DNA of 41,735 nt from JBPOHE01 sp052035915 (GTDB lineage Bacteria > Pseudomonadota > Gammaproteobacteria > Chromatiales > Chromatiaceae): the NCBI GenBank assembly GCA_052035915.1, contig JBPOHE010000081.1, forward strand, positions 1 through 41,735, written 5' to 3'. The notes beneath the pieces were generated by a model, which saw only the letters and a program-made list of their open reading frames with translations, was not told where the DNA came from and ran no database searches. Shown piece by piece: positions 6,888-15,977 of the stretch; positions within the stretch are counted from its first letter, which is position 1, and every line of letters starts with the position of its first letter. Both the position numbers and the translations under genes were made by a program.

Positions 6888-9461
6888 TTACAGCCAGCGC
6901 ATGCGTCCCGCCTCGAAGGGATGACTGAGCCGCTTGTGGTGAGGGTAGGCGCGCAGCTTGAAGTGGCGTAGACCGACCAGATGCAGGCTGGAGTAGAGGG
7001 TATCCAACTCAGTGCGGAAGCGGACCACCTCCCCGGCGGTGGGACCCGTCGGCAGCAGGCGGGCCGTGCCGAGGGGATGGAACCGACCCAGTTCGTCCAG
7101 CGAACCGAAAACGCATTCCAGACTGATGTCATTGGGCTCGAGCCCGTTCAGTTCCACATCCACCGTCAGGGTCAGGATCTCGCCGTAGGCGATACCCTGG
7201 GGCAGGGGTTCGGCGAGATGGAGCCGGACCCCATCCCAGCGGGCATGGATCTTCTCCTTCCATGACGCCAGATCCCGTGCCGCTAGATAGCCGTCCTGGC
7301 ACAACTGCTGATTCTGCCGACTGGCCGGTTCGTAGTAATCGCGGAGGTAATCGGCCAGCATGCGCTCGGTGTTGTAATGGGGCAGGACGCTTTGCATCGA
7401 GGCCTTGGAGCGCCTGATCCAATCCGGCGAGTCGCCGCTGCCGCCGTTCGCGTAGTAGAGGGGGATGACCTCGTATTCGAGGATGTCGAGCAACTCGTTG
7501 GCCTCCTGCCAGTCATGGCTGTCTCCGCCACCACCTTCGTGGGAGCTGATCGCCCAGCCGTTGGTCCCCTCGTAGGCCTCCGCCCACCAACCGTCGAGCA
7601 GGCTCAGGTTGAGCACGCCGTTGATACCGGCCTTCATCCCCGAGGTGCCGCAGGCCTCCATCGGGTATCTCGGGGTATTGAGCCAGACATCCACCCCGGG
7701 GAGCAGACGCAGGGCCAGCGAGAGGTTGTAATTTTCGAGCAGGAGGATCTTCCCCTCGAACTCGGGGCGCTGGGCGATGTGATGGATCTCCCGCAACAAC
7801 TGCTTACCCGGCTCGTCCGAGGGGTGGGCCTTGCCGGCGAAGATGAACACCACCGGCCGTTGGGGATCGTTCAACAGCCGCCGTAGGCGTTCCAGATCCC
7901 GAAACAGCAGGGTGGCGCGTTTGTAGGTCGCAAAGCGGCGGGCGAAGCCGATGGTGAGGACGCCGGTATGATCGGGATCGAGATAGCGTGTCATCCGCCG
8001 GATACGGGGCTCGGTCACCCCGTTCCGTTGCAACCGCGGCACCATTCGCCGGCGCAGATCTTCCAGCATCTCCGCCTTGAGTACCCGATGGGCGCTGATG
8101 AAGACATGATCGGGGATGCGGTCGATATTGAGGCGCCAGTATTCCCGGTCATCAAGCCGGCTCCGCCAGCCGCGACCAAAATACATGTCGAACAGGGCGA
8201 TCCAGGCGGGACCGAGAAAACTCGGCACATGGATGCCGTTGGTCACATAGCCGAAGGGATTCTCCTCGGCGGGGATCTCCGGCCAGACATAGCCGTTCAT
8301 CACCGAGGCCACCTGGCCGTTGATCCGGCTGACGCCGTTATGAAAACGGGAGCCCCGCAGGCCGAGGGCGGTCATGTTGAAGCCCTGGGGATGGGCGGGA
8401 TCCCGTCCCAGGTCGAGCAGGCGTTCGAGGTCGAGGCCGAGATGGGAGGCAAAGTCGCTGAAGTAGTGACGGATATGGCCGAGGTCATAGACATCGTGTC
8501 CGGCGGAGACCGGGGTATGAGAGGTAAAGACCGTCCCCGCGGCGACGGCCTCCAACGCCGCCGGAAACCCCAGGCCCTGGTTGACCAATTCCAGGCAACG
8601 CTCCAGCACCACGAAGGCGGCATGACCCTCGTTGAGGTGCCAGACCGCGGGCTGGACCCCCAGCGCCCGGAGCGCCCGCACCCCGCCGATCCCCAGCACC
8701 ATCTCCTGCTTGAGCCGCAGGTCGCGGTCGCCGCCATAGAGCTGATAGGTGATGTTGCGGTCGCTCTCCAGGTTTTCCGCGACATCGCTGTCCAGGGCGA
8801 TGAGTCGGATATGCCCGACCTGGGCGTTCCAGAGCCGCAGTTGCAGCGCCCTCCCGGGTAGTTCCACCACCACCCGCCGCTCCCGGCCTTCGGCGTCCAG
8901 GGCCAGGTTCACCGGCAGATCCTCCGGCCCCATGCCGGGGTATTCCTCCATCTGCTCGCCATTGGGACCGATACGCTGGGTGAAATAGCCTTGTCGATAG
9001 AGCAGCCCGACGGCGACAAAGGAGAGATCGGCATCGCTCATGGCCTTGCAATAGTCGCCGGCCAGGATGCCCAAGCCACCCGAGTAGATCGGAAAACTTT
9101 CATGAAACCCATACTCGGCGCAAAAGAAGGCAATGGTGCCGAGATCGCGCTCTTCCGCCTGGCGCACGCTGAGCTTGGGTTTCTCGCGGATATAGGTGTC
9201 GTAGGCGGAGAGTACCCGGTTGTAGTTCTCGACGAACACCAGATCCCGGGCGGCGGCTTCGAGCTTCTCCTGGGAAACCCGGCGCAGGAACACCCGGGGA
9301 CTGTGATTGCAGGCATCCCAGGCCTCGGCGTCCAGGGCGCGGAACAGCCCGCGCACATCCCGTTCCCAGGAATAGTAGAGATCCAGACTCAGTTCTTCGA
9401 GCCGATGCAGTCGTTGGGGGAGTTGGGGGCGGATTTCGAGGGAAAAGAGATGGCCCGTCAT
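6888..9461 (-). CDS. glgP: Alpha-glucan (glycogen/maltodextrin) phosphorylase
   Basis: This cytoplasmic PLP enzyme of about 857 residues releases glucose-1-phosphate from alpha-1,4-glucans. It belongs to the shorter alpha-glucan phosphorylase subfamily. Visible landmarks are AFFCAEYGFHESFPIYSGGL near the N-terminal third, VWHLNEGHAAFV, FTSHTPVSAGHD, and the PLP-lysine region ACGTSGMKAGINGVLNLS. The N-terminal segment LHRLEELSLDLYYSWERD is typical of the subfamily. Start choice is uncertain. ATG 9459-9461 (MTGHLFSLEIRP) follows GAGG with long spacing, and ATG 9468-9470 follows it very closely. No other glycogen gene is in the window. Confidence 0.93.
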   Translation of the reverse strand: MTGHLFSLEIRPQLPQRLHRLEELSLDLYYSWERDVRGLFRALDAEAWDACNHSPRVFLRRVSQEKLEAAARDLVFVENYNRVLSAYDTYIREKPKLSVRQAEERDLGTIAFFCAEYGFHESFPIYSGGLGILAGDYCKAMSDADLSFVAVGLLYRQGYFTQRIGPNGEQMEEYPGMGPEDLPVNLALDAEGRERRVVVELPGRALQLRLWNAQVGHIRLIALDSDVAENLESDRNITYQLYGGDRDLRLKQEMVLGIGGVRALRALGVQPAVWHLNEGHAAFVVLERCLELVNQGLGFPAALEAVAAGTVFTSHTPVSAGHDVYDLGHIRHYFSDFASHLGLDLERLLDLGRDPAHPQGFNMTALGLRGSRFHNGVSRINGQVASVMNGYVWPEIPAEENPFGYVTNGIHVPSFLGPAWIALFDMYFGRGWRSRLDDREYWRLNIDRIPDHVFISAHRVLKAEMLEDLRRRMVPRLQRNGVTEPRIRRMTRYLDPDHTGVLTIGFARRFATYKRATLLFRDLERLRRLLNDPQRPVVFIFAGKAHPSDEPGKQLLREIHHIAQRPEFEGKILLLENYNLSLALRLLPGVDVWLNTPRYPMEACGTSGMKAGINGVLNLSLLDGWWAEAYEGTNGWAISSHEGGGGDSHDWQEANELLDILEYEVIPLYYANGGSGDSPDWIRRSKASMQSVLPHYNTERMLADYLRDYYEPASRQNQQLCQDGYLAARDLASWKEKIHARWDGVRLHLAEPLPQGIAYGEILTLTVDVELNGLEPNDISLECVFGSLDELGRFHPLGTARLLPTGPTAGEVVRFRTELDTLYSSLHLVGLRHFKLRAYPHHKRLSHPFEAGRMRWL

Positions 9462-9528
9462 GGTGATCATAACCTCGGCGCTAAACGCAAGCGACTGGCT
9501 TGCTGTCATCCGGCCGGAACGCCGGCTC

Positions 9529-9601
9529 TAGCCCGCATTTCTCACCAGTCGTCTGCTGCGTCGGTTCCCTCGCTACGGCGCCCGGTGAGAAACTTGGGCT
9601 A
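9529..9601. repeat. TAGCCCG-family inverted-repeat element, short copy (73 bp)
   Basis: The ends are TAGCCCGCATTTCTCACC and GGTGAGAAACTTGGGCTA (15 of 18 positions complementary). Compared with the 182-bp copy at 5550-5731 the middle is missing, so it looks like an internal deletion derivative. It lies between the divergent glgP and the PhoX-like gene, so it may sit within either promoter region. Confidence 0.8.
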
Positions 9602-9768
9602 GCGATGAGTCTGGGCCTCGGCATCGGAATCCGCAACACTGGGCCATATCGGGGATGCGGTCGGGGGTGACAGATGACAGTATTCACCCTTGGCTATCGA
9701 CCATTGCATCGACCAGGGAGCCAAGCCCCGGCACAATGATGGTCGAGTTGATGAACAGAGGTGTTGTC

Positions 9769-11331
9769 ATGTCGAGAATCAAGTTTCTGGTCATCCCGGT
9801 CCTGGCGTTGCTGATCCTGGCTTCGCTGGTGATGGGATTACCCATGGTCACGGGCAAGGTATTGTCGCTGTTTGGTTTCAGTGGCTCCGGGGGGGGGCGT
9901 GACCCCGGCCGTCAACTGGAAGAACTTGTCAAAAGTCATACGATGGACTGGTTCGGCCTCGGCGAGCCGCTCGGCGCCTCGGCGGTGGTCAGTGCCCAAC
10001 CCTATCGCACCAAGGACCAGGGGGCGGAAGAGCAGTTGTTGCTGGCGTCCGGGCTCCGGGTGCGCTATCTGACCCGGGAGGCCGCCAACAAGACCGATCA
10101 GATGGCCTTCTGGCCCAATGCCTCGGCCCCTACCCATCTCATCACCTGCGTCGAGACCAGCCTGGAAAAACTGGCCGACGGCCGCTTCAATCCCTCGGTC
10201 CAGCGCATCGAACTCGGCAGCGGCCGGGTGGAGACGGTGCTGCGGGGGATGGACCGTTGCGACGGCATCCGCTTGACACCTTGGGGTACGATTCTGGTGG
10301 CCGAGGAGGTGGCGGAAGGTGGGGCCTATGAACTCCTTAACCCCTTGGCGGTGACCAATCTGCTGGTGCATCGCCAGGAGGACCAGAAGTCCGATCAACT
10401 GGCCTTTCGCGGCGCCCTGCCCACCATGTCCTGGGAAGGGATCGCGATCCTGCCCAGCGGGGTGGTGATCGCCAGTGATGAAACCATGCCGGGTGAGCGG
10501 GGATTGGATAGCGACGGCGGCAGTATCTACAAGTTCATCCCCGACAAGCCCAGGGCGGCGGACGCCAAGCCCATCGCTACCTTGAATCAGTCGCCCCTGA
10601 CCGCGGGCAAGGTGTATGCGTTGCAGATCTCCTGTCTGAGCAGTAACGAGCAACGCTTCCCCAAATATGGCCAGGGCTGCGAACAGGGTCAGGGGGCTTG
10701 GGTGGCGGTGCGGGCGCTACCGGCCCGCAATGATGCCGATCGTCGCGGGGCCACCGGCTATTTCCGCCCCGAAGACCTCGAGGCCGATCCCCTGTATGAC
10801 GGTGCCGGCCTGCGTTTTTGCTGGGCGGTAACTGGGAACGAGGCCGCCGGCCACTTCGGCGAGGTGATCTGCGCCCTGGATCCCAGCCCGATCACGGCCA
10901 AGACCATCGAGATAAAGGATGAGCGCACCGGCTTTGGCTATCTCGGCGAGGCCGATCGGCCTACCCCGGTGCGGGTCAACCGCTTCATTCTCGGCGACCG
11001 GGATTTCAATTCCTTCGACAATCTGGCCTTTCAACCCGGCAGCGGCCTGCTCTATGTGACCGAAGACCGGGCCAACGGCGACGTCTTCGCCTGCCTCCCC
11101 GACGGCGGCGACCGGGACCTTATCACCGACGCCTGTCTCAAGGTCATGTCCGCCAAAGACAGCAGCGCCGAACCCACGGGGCTCCTCTTCAGCGCCGACG
11201 GCACCACCGCCTATCTCGCCATCCAGCAGAGCGACGACCGTCTCATGCCCCTGGTCGACGGCTATCCGACCGATGACATCCTGGTCATCAGCGGCTTCAA
11301 GGTCCCCAAACTGGAGCGGGGAAAAAACTAA
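9769..11331 (+). CDS. PhoX-like (DUF839) exported protein
   Basis: This protein of 520 residues begins MSRIKFLVIPVLALLILASLVMG, a signal peptide or N-terminal anchor, preceded by GAGGTG five bases upstream of the ATG at 9769. The rest reads like a PhoX-type beta-propeller. Landmarks are WEGIAILPSGVVIASDE, TGYFRPEDLEADP followed by FCWAVTGNEAAGHFGEV, FDNLAFQPGSGLLYVTED, and EPTGLLFSADGTTAYLAIQ. PhoX enzymes are Ca/Fe-dependent alkaline phosphatases of the periplasm. The acidic and Cys ligands of this copy cannot be verified by eye, so phosphatase activity is only likely. Unlike classical PhoX, which is Tat-exported, no twin-arginine motif is visible. Longer upstream starts lack ribosome sites. 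Confidence 0.78.
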   Translation: MSRIKFLVIPVLALLILASLVMGLPMVTGKVLSLFGFSGSGGGRDPGRQLEELVKSHTMDWFGLGEPLGASAVVSAQPYRTKDQGAEEQLLLASGLRVRYLTREAANKTDQMAFWPNASAPTHLITCVETSLEKLADGRFNPSVQRIELGSGRVETVLRGMDRCDGIRLTPWGTILVAEEVAEGGAYELLNPLAVTNLLVHRQEDQKSDQLAFRGALPTMSWEGIAILPSGVVIASDETMPGERGLDSDGGSIYKFIPDKPRAADAKPIATLNQSPLTAGKVYALQISCLSSNEQRFPKYGQGCEQGQGAWVAVRALPARNDADRRGATGYFRPEDLEADPLYDGAGLRFCWAVTGNEAAGHFGEVICALDPSPITAKTIEIKDERTGFGYLGEADRPTPVRVNRFILGDRDFNSFDNLAFQPGSGLLYVTEDRANGDVFACLPDGGDRDLITDACLKVMSAKDSSAEPTGLLFSADGTTAYLAIQQSDDRLMPLVDGYPTDDILVISGFKVPKLERGKN

Positions 11332-11635
11332 TGCCCATTCCCGTTTGATGTTCCCTCATCCTCGGTTGAGGGGTTGGCACCCGACCCGCCTTGGCCGGCG
11401 GGATCACAGGATGTCTTCCCTCAACGAGCGGCTTTCGGGCCTGGGGTATTTGGGTTGGATTTCTGTTCTTCAAAAGAGAACAATGACTCTCATGTTAGGC
11501 TTTTTGTTCTCCCGGAGAGAACAAAAAGTGGCTGTTTTCAGCCAAGGCCCGGCCCTCCGCCGACAATGAGGGAACACCGAACAGGAATTGTCATCACATC
11601 GCCCGGGTCGCCGCTGGGGCTCCCCGGCAATCGCC
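11332..11635. other. Convergent gap between the PhoX-like and OmpA-like genes
   Basis: Two stop codons face each other across this 304-bp gap. Apart from twin-hairpin repeat copy 2 (11436-11552) I see no gene, and no independent terminator with a T-run. The repeat is the only strong secondary structure and could end transcription from both sides. Confidence 0.6.
11436..11552. repeat. 117-bp twin-hairpin repeat, copy 2
   Basis: The hairpins are at 11465-11481 (GTTCTTCAAAAGAGAAC) and 11506-11522 (GTTCTCCCGGAGAGAAC), with starts 41 nt apart. The outer arms CGGGCCTGG and AAGGCCCGG close the element. It lies between the converging ends of the PhoX-like gene and the OmpA-like gene. Confidence 0.88.
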
Positions 11636-12304
11636 TTAGACCAGGGGACTCAACTTGATTTCGACGCGGCGATTCTGCGCCCGACCTTCCTTGGTGGCGT
11701 TGCTGGCGAGCGGGTTGGTGGGTCCCATGCCCTTGACCAGCAGGCGCTGGGGCAGGATGCCGCGGCTTTCGAGATAGCGGGCCACGCTCGCCGCCCGCTG
11801 CTCCGACAGGCGCTGGTTGTAGTCGGCGGAGCCGGTGCTGTCGGTATAGCCGATGACGTCCACGTAGGTCTTTTCGTGCTCCCGGAGCACTCTGGCCACC
11901 GAGTCGAGTACGGCATAGAAATCGGCCGAGATATCGCTGGAATCCGTGGCGAAGGTGATGCCGCCGGGGAGATTGAGGGTGATGGTATCGCCGCTGCGGC
12001 TGACCTCCACGCCACTGGTCCGCATCTCCTGCCGCAACTGCTTTTCCTGTTGATCCATGTAATAGCCGACACCGGCGCCGGCCAGGGTGCCGATCCCGGC
12101 CCCGATGAGGGCGCCCTTGCGGCCGCCGGCCAGGGCGCCGATCGCCGCTCCAGTCGCAACGCCGATCCCGGCGCCGGTGGCGGCCCGGTCGACCCGGGTT
12201 TCCCCGGTCACGGGATCCCTGGTCTGACAGGCCGCGACGGTCAGCGCGGCAACGACGGCGAGCGTCGTGAGTTTGAATAGGCCCTGGTTCTGATGAGTCT
12301 TCAT
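11636..12304 (-). CDS. OmpA-family outer-membrane lipoprotein (YiaD-like)
   Basis: This protein of 222 residues has three parts. First is a lipoprotein signal peptide with lipobox LTVAAC. Next is a glycine-rich stretch of alternating Gly/Ala (ATGAGIGVATGAAIGALAGG and onwards, about 45-85), as in glycine-zipper proteins that insert in membranes. Last is a C-terminal OmpA-like peptidoglycan-binding domain (about 110-220) with VDVIGYTDSTGSADYN, LSEQRAASVARYL and QNRRVEI. It probably anchors the outer membrane to the wall. The start at 12304 follows AGGAGG by ten bases; a GTG three codons earlier lies too close to that site. It is transcribed on its own, converging on the PhoX-like gene. Confidence 0.88.
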   Translation of the reverse strand: MKTHQNQGLFKLTTLAVVAALTVAACQTRDPVTGETRVDRAATGAGIGVATGAAIGALAGGRKGALIGAGIGTLAGAGVGYYMDQQEKQLRQEMRTSGVEVSRSGDTITLNLPGGITFATDSSDISADFYAVLDSVARVLREHEKTYVDVIGYTDSTGSADYNQRLSEQRAASVARYLESRGILPQRLLVKGMGPTNPLASNATKEGRAQNRRVEIKLSPLV

Positions 12305-12346
12305 GTTGCGCACGCCTCCTGTTGGTCGTGGTCTGTGGGACTGGGC

Positions 12347-12430
12347 GCTGGTGAAACATTTCGTCGCGAGCGCCGCCTTGAGCGAACGAGCGACAAGGTA
12401 TTGGCAAGCGCGGCGGAAATTTTCACCAGC
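12347..12430. repeat. Inverted repeat between gatB and the OmpA-like gene
   Basis: CTGGTGAAACATTTCG at the left and AAATTTTCACCAG at the right are imperfect inverted repeats around about 55 bp containing GAGCGAACGAGCGAC. This is a palindromic repeat unlike the other families in detail, though TTTCACCAG recalls the inner end of the TAGCCCG family. It lies 14 bp after the gatB stop and may end the gat transcript. Confidence 0.6.
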
Positions 12431-12443
12431 TCCGAGAACGCGC

Positions 12444-13883
12444 TCAGCGATCGAGTCTATCCTGTACCACCTGGTTGACTTGCTGCGGATTGGCCTTGCC
12501 CTTGGTCGCCTGCATCACCTGACCGACGAAAAAGGCCAAGAGTTTGGTCTTGCCGGCACGATACTGCTCGACCTGGGCCGGATTTTCGGCGATCACCCGC
12601 TCGACGATGGCGGCGATGGCGCCGGCATCGGTGATCTGTTGCAGCCCCTGGGCGCGGACCACATCGACGGCCTCCTGGCCGCTTTCCCACATGGCGTCGA
12701 ACACCTGTTTCGCCAACTTACCGGAAAGGGTGCCGTTATTGATGAGCCGCAGCAGTCCCGCCAGTCGTTGAGGACCGATGGGGCTGGCGCCGATCTCCAA
12801 CCCCTGGCGATTGAGGGCGCCGGTCAGTTCCGTGATCACCCAGTTGGCCGCCAGCTTGGGCTCCATCCCGCCGGTCATTAGCATGGCCTCGTAGTAGTCG
12901 GCCAGTTCCCGGGTCGCCGTCAGGGTCAGGGCATCGTATGAACCCAACCCATACTGGGTGCCGAAGCGCTCCCTTTTGGCGTCCGGCAGTTCCGGCATGG
13001 ACTGCCGGACAGCGGCGATGAAATCCTCGTCGATGAGGACCGGCAACAGATCCGGATCGGGAAAATAGCGGTAATCGTTGGCCTCTTCCTTGGAACGCAT
13101 GGGACGGGTCTCGTTGCGATCCGGGTCATACAGCCGCGTTTCCTGTTTTACGCTACCGCCGGACTCCAGAAGGTCGATCTGGCGTTCCACCTCGAAGTTG
13201 ATCGCCCGTTCGAGAAACCTGAAGGAGTTCAGATTCTTCAACTCGGCGCGAGTACCCAGGGCCGCCTGCCCCAGGGGGCGCACCGAGACATTGGCGTCGC
13301 AACGGAAGGAACCTTCCTGCATGTTGCCGTCGCAGATATCCAGATAGCGCACCAGGGCATGGACCTTTTTGGCATAGGCCACCGCCTCTTTGGCCGACCG
13401 CAGGTCCGGTTCGGAGACGATCTCCAGCAAGGGGGTGCCGGCCCGATTGAGGTCGATCCCGCTCAGGCCATGGAAATCCTCATGCAGGGACTTGCCGGCG
13501 TCTTCTTCGAGATGGGCGCGGGTGACGCCGATCGACTTCTGTTCGCCCTGATCGAGCAGGATGTCCAGATGACCACGGCGCACTATGGGCTGTTCGTACT
13601 GGCTGATCTGATAGCCCTTGGGGAGGTCCGGGTAAAAGTAGTTCTTGCGGGCGAAGACCGAGCGCCGCCCGATCTCGGCCTCGATGGCCAACCCGAAGCG
13701 CACGGCCATGCCCAGGGCGGCGCCGTTGAGGACCGGCAGCACGCCCGGCAGCCCCAGATCGACCGCGCAGGCCTGGGTGTTGGGCGCGGCCCCATAGGCC
13801 GTGGAGGCCCCGGAAAAGATCTTGGACCTGGTGGATAACTGGGCATGGATCTCCAGCCCGATAACCGTTTCCCACTGCATCAA
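12444..13883 (-). CDS. gatB: Aspartyl/glutamyl-tRNA amidotransferase subunit B
   Basis: Subunit B (479 residues) of GatCAB, which converts Glu-tRNA(Gln) and/or Asp-tRNA(Asn) to the amidated forms. It binds the tRNA and carries the kinase-like activation step. The N-terminus WETVIGLEIHAQLSTRSKIFSGAS, the motif YFYPDLPKGYQISQYEQP, GIDLNRAGTPLLEIVSEPD and the C-terminal tail domain (LLRLINNGTLSGKLAKQVFDAMW) are all present. Length matches the family. It is the last gene of gatC-gatA-gatB, 42 bp after gatA. Confidence 0.97.
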   Translation of the reverse strand: MMQWETVIGLEIHAQLSTRSKIFSGASTAYGAAPNTQACAVDLGLPGVLPVLNGAALGMAVRFGLAIEAEIGRRSVFARKNYFYPDLPKGYQISQYEQPIVRRGHLDILLDQGEQKSIGVTRAHLEEDAGKSLHEDFHGLSGIDLNRAGTPLLEIVSEPDLRSAKEAVAYAKKVHALVRYLDICDGNMQEGSFRCDANVSVRPLGQAALGTRAELKNLNSFRFLERAINFEVERQIDLLESGGSVKQETRLYDPDRNETRPMRSKEEANDYRYFPDPDLLPVLIDEDFIAAVRQSMPELPDAKRERFGTQYGLGSYDALTLTATRELADYYEAMLMTGGMEPKLAANWVITELTGALNRQGLEIGASPIGPQRLAGLLRLINNGTLSGKLAKQVFDAMWESGQEAVDVVRAQGLQQITDAGAIAAIVERVIAENPAQVEQYRAGKTKLLAFFVGQVMQATKGKANPQQVNQVVQDRLDR

Positions 13884-13925
13884 TGTCGCTCCCCGGTTGG
13901 CGGATAAAGGCGTGGCCCCATGGTC

Positions 13926-15416
13926 TCAGCCCATGGATGGCTCGACGAAGGCCGGCGGCCTCCGCCGATGCCAATCCGTCTCCTGCTGAAAACGATGGGC
14001 GATGGCCAACAGCTTCTCTTCGCAGAAATAGTTGCCGATCAACTGTAATCCCACCGGCAGGCCAGCCGACGGGGCCACGGGAATGGATAGAGCCGGCAGC
14101 CCGGCGAGATTGACGGCGATGGTATAGATGTCCGAAAGATACATGGTGACTGGATCCTCGGCCTTTTCACCGAGCCGGAAGGCGGTGGTGGGGGAGACCG
14201 GACCCATGATGACGTCCACCTCGGCGAAGGCCCGGCGAAAATCGCCGGCGATCAACTGCCGCAGTTGTTGCGCCTTGAGGTAGAAGGCATCGTAATAGCC
14301 GGCGGAGAGGACATAGGTGCCGATCAGGATGCGGCGTTTCACCTCGGCGCCGAACCCCTCGGAGCGGGAGCGCTTGTAGAGATCCTCCAGATCCCGGGGA
14401 TCGGCGCAACGATGGCCGAAACGCACGCCGTCATAGCGGGCCAGGTTGGAGGAACACTCGGCCGGGGCCACCACATAGTAGACCGGTACTGCGATCGAAC
14501 TGTGGGGCAGGCTGATGTCCCTGATTTCAGCCCCGAGCCGACGGTAACTTTCCAGCGCCTCCTGGATCGAGGCGGCCACGCCGGGGTCCAACCCTTCCCC
14601 GAAGTATTCCTGGGGCACGCCGATGCGGAGGCCCGGCATGGAGCGCCCTCCGGCGGCCCGCACGGCGGCCAGATAGTCGGGGACCTCGGTCTCGACACAG
14701 GTGGAATCCCGCGGATCGAAGCCCGCCATGGCCTGGAGCAGGATGGCGGCATCCTCGGCGCTCTGGGTGAATATCCCTCCCTGATCGAGACTGGAGGCGA
14801 AGGCGATCATCCCATAACGGGAAACCCGCCCGTAGGTCGGTTTCAGTCCGGTGATGCCGCAGAGCGCCGCCGGTTGGCGGATGGAACCGCCGGTGTCGGT
14901 GCCTGTGGCGGCCACCACGAGCCGGGCGGCCACCGCCGCCGCCGAGCCGCCGGAAGAGCCGCCGGGCACCCGTTGCCGATCCCAGGGATTGCGCACCGGC
15001 CCGTAATGGCTGGTCTCATTGGATGAGCCCATGGCGAACTCGTCCATGTTGGTCTTGCCCAGCATCACGGCGCCGGCCGCCTGCAGCCGCTCGACGATCG
15101 TGGCATCGTAAGGGGCGATGAAGTTGTCGAGCATCCGCGAGCCGCAGCTCGTCTTCACCCCCTGGGTGCAGAAGATGTCTTTGTGGGCGATGGGGATGCC
15201 GGTCAGGAGCCCGCCTTCATCCCGACGCAGCCGGGCATCGGCAACCTCCGCGGCCTGGAGGGCTGACTCCGGACAGAGGCTGACGAAGGCATTCAGTTGC
15301 CGATCATGCTCGCTGATGCGATGGAGGAAGTGCCGGGTCAACTCCAGGCTGGAGAAGCTTCCCTGCCGCAGGCCGTCCGCCAGCTCAGAGATACTCATTT
15401 CATGGATTGCCATCAT
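13926..15416 (-). CDS. gatA: Aspartyl/glutamyl-tRNA amidotransferase subunit A
   Basis: The amidase subunit (496 residues) that releases ammonia from glutamine for GatB. The amidase-signature triad is visible. Lys 79 is in IPIAHKDIF, Ser 154 in VPGGSSGGSAAA and Ser 178 in TGTDTGGSIRQPA. These numbers coincide with the published Staphylococcus GatA triad when the first ATG (15416) is taken as residue 1. Two ATG codons are adjacent (MMAIHEM); AAGGA lies just before them. It lies 48 bp downstream of gatC and 42 bp upstream of gatB in one operon. Confidence 0.97.
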   Translation of the reverse strand: MMAIHEMSISELADGLRQGSFSSLELTRHFLHRISEHDRQLNAFVSLCPESALQAAEVADARLRRDEGGLLTGIPIAHKDIFCTQGVKTSCGSRMLDNFIAPYDATIVERLQAAGAVMLGKTNMDEFAMGSSNETSHYGPVRNPWDRQRVPGGSSGGSAAAVAARLVVAATGTDTGGSIRQPAALCGITGLKPTYGRVSRYGMIAFASSLDQGGIFTQSAEDAAILLQAMAGFDPRDSTCVETEVPDYLAAVRAAGGRSMPGLRIGVPQEYFGEGLDPGVAASIQEALESYRRLGAEIRDISLPHSSIAVPVYYVVAPAECSSNLARYDGVRFGHRCADPRDLEDLYKRSRSEGFGAEVKRRILIGTYVLSAGYYDAFYLKAQQLRQLIAGDFRRAFAEVDVIMGPVSPTTAFRLGEKAEDPVTMYLSDIYTIAVNLAGLPALSIPVAPSAGLPVGLQLIGNYFCEEKLLAIAHRFQQETDWHRRRPPAFVEPSMG

Positions 15417-15464
15417 TCATCCTTTGCGGGTGTTCGCCCGGGAACCGCCCCGGATCGTGAAGGC

Positions 15465-15758
15465 TCAGCCCTCGTCGATGACCTTGGGCACCAGGTAGAG
15501 ACCGGCTTCGATCTGGGGCGCGACCCGTTGGAAATGATCTCGCTGATCCGCTTCCGTCACCCTGTCCTCACGCAGACGCTGGGCCATATCCAAAGGATGG
15601 GCCATGGGCTCTACGCCGCGGGTATCCACCGCGTTCATCTGCGCCACCAGGTCGAGGATCCGCGACAGATCCCGGGTGAGACGCCCGGCCTCCTCTTCGC
15701 TCAGGGCCAGTCTGGCCAGGTGGGCGATACGAAAAACTTCATTGGGACTCATGGACAT
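15465..15758 (-). CDS. gatC: Aspartyl/glutamyl-tRNA amidotransferase subunit C
   Basis: A 97-residue subunit that wraps around GatA and stabilises the GatAB complex. The family signature is the N-terminal VFRIAHLARLALSEEEAGRL, followed by LSRILDLVAQMNAVDTRGVEPMAHP. The start at 15758 is preceded by GGAAGG with six bases spacing. It is the first gene of the minus-strand gatCAB operon, divergent from mreB across a 219-bp shared control region. Confidence 0.96.
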   Translation of the reverse strand: MSMSPNEVFRIAHLARLALSEEEAGRLTRDLSRILDLVAQMNAVDTRGVEPMAHPLDMAQRLREDRVTEADQRDHFQRVAPQIEAGLYLVPKVIDEG

Positions 15759-15849
15759 GGGATGCCTTCCATCAATTCGCTCGTGGAGGCGGGGGAACCC
15801 GGGCAGGCGGCAAAATCGGCGCTCATTTCCGGCCCTGAGCGCTTGTTAC

Positions 15850-15878
15850 TTGCCCAAGCCCCGCTCGGTTGCTAGATT
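15850..15878 (+). promoter_or_regulatory. Candidate sigma-70 promoter for the mre cluster
   Basis: TTGCCC (15850-15855) and TAGATT (15873-15878) are 17 bases apart in the divergent gatC-mreB gap. Each matches the sigma-70 boxes at four of six positions. Transcription would start near 15885, giving a leader of about 90 nt before mreB. This is pattern matching only. Confidence 0.35.
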
Positions 15879-15977
15879 AATTGTTTTTGATGATCAGGCA
15901 AGGCTGTCTTTTCTTCTTGCGCCAGCGGACGGCGAGTCCCCTCCTGCCTCCACACTCTTTGGGATCGAATCAACCAG

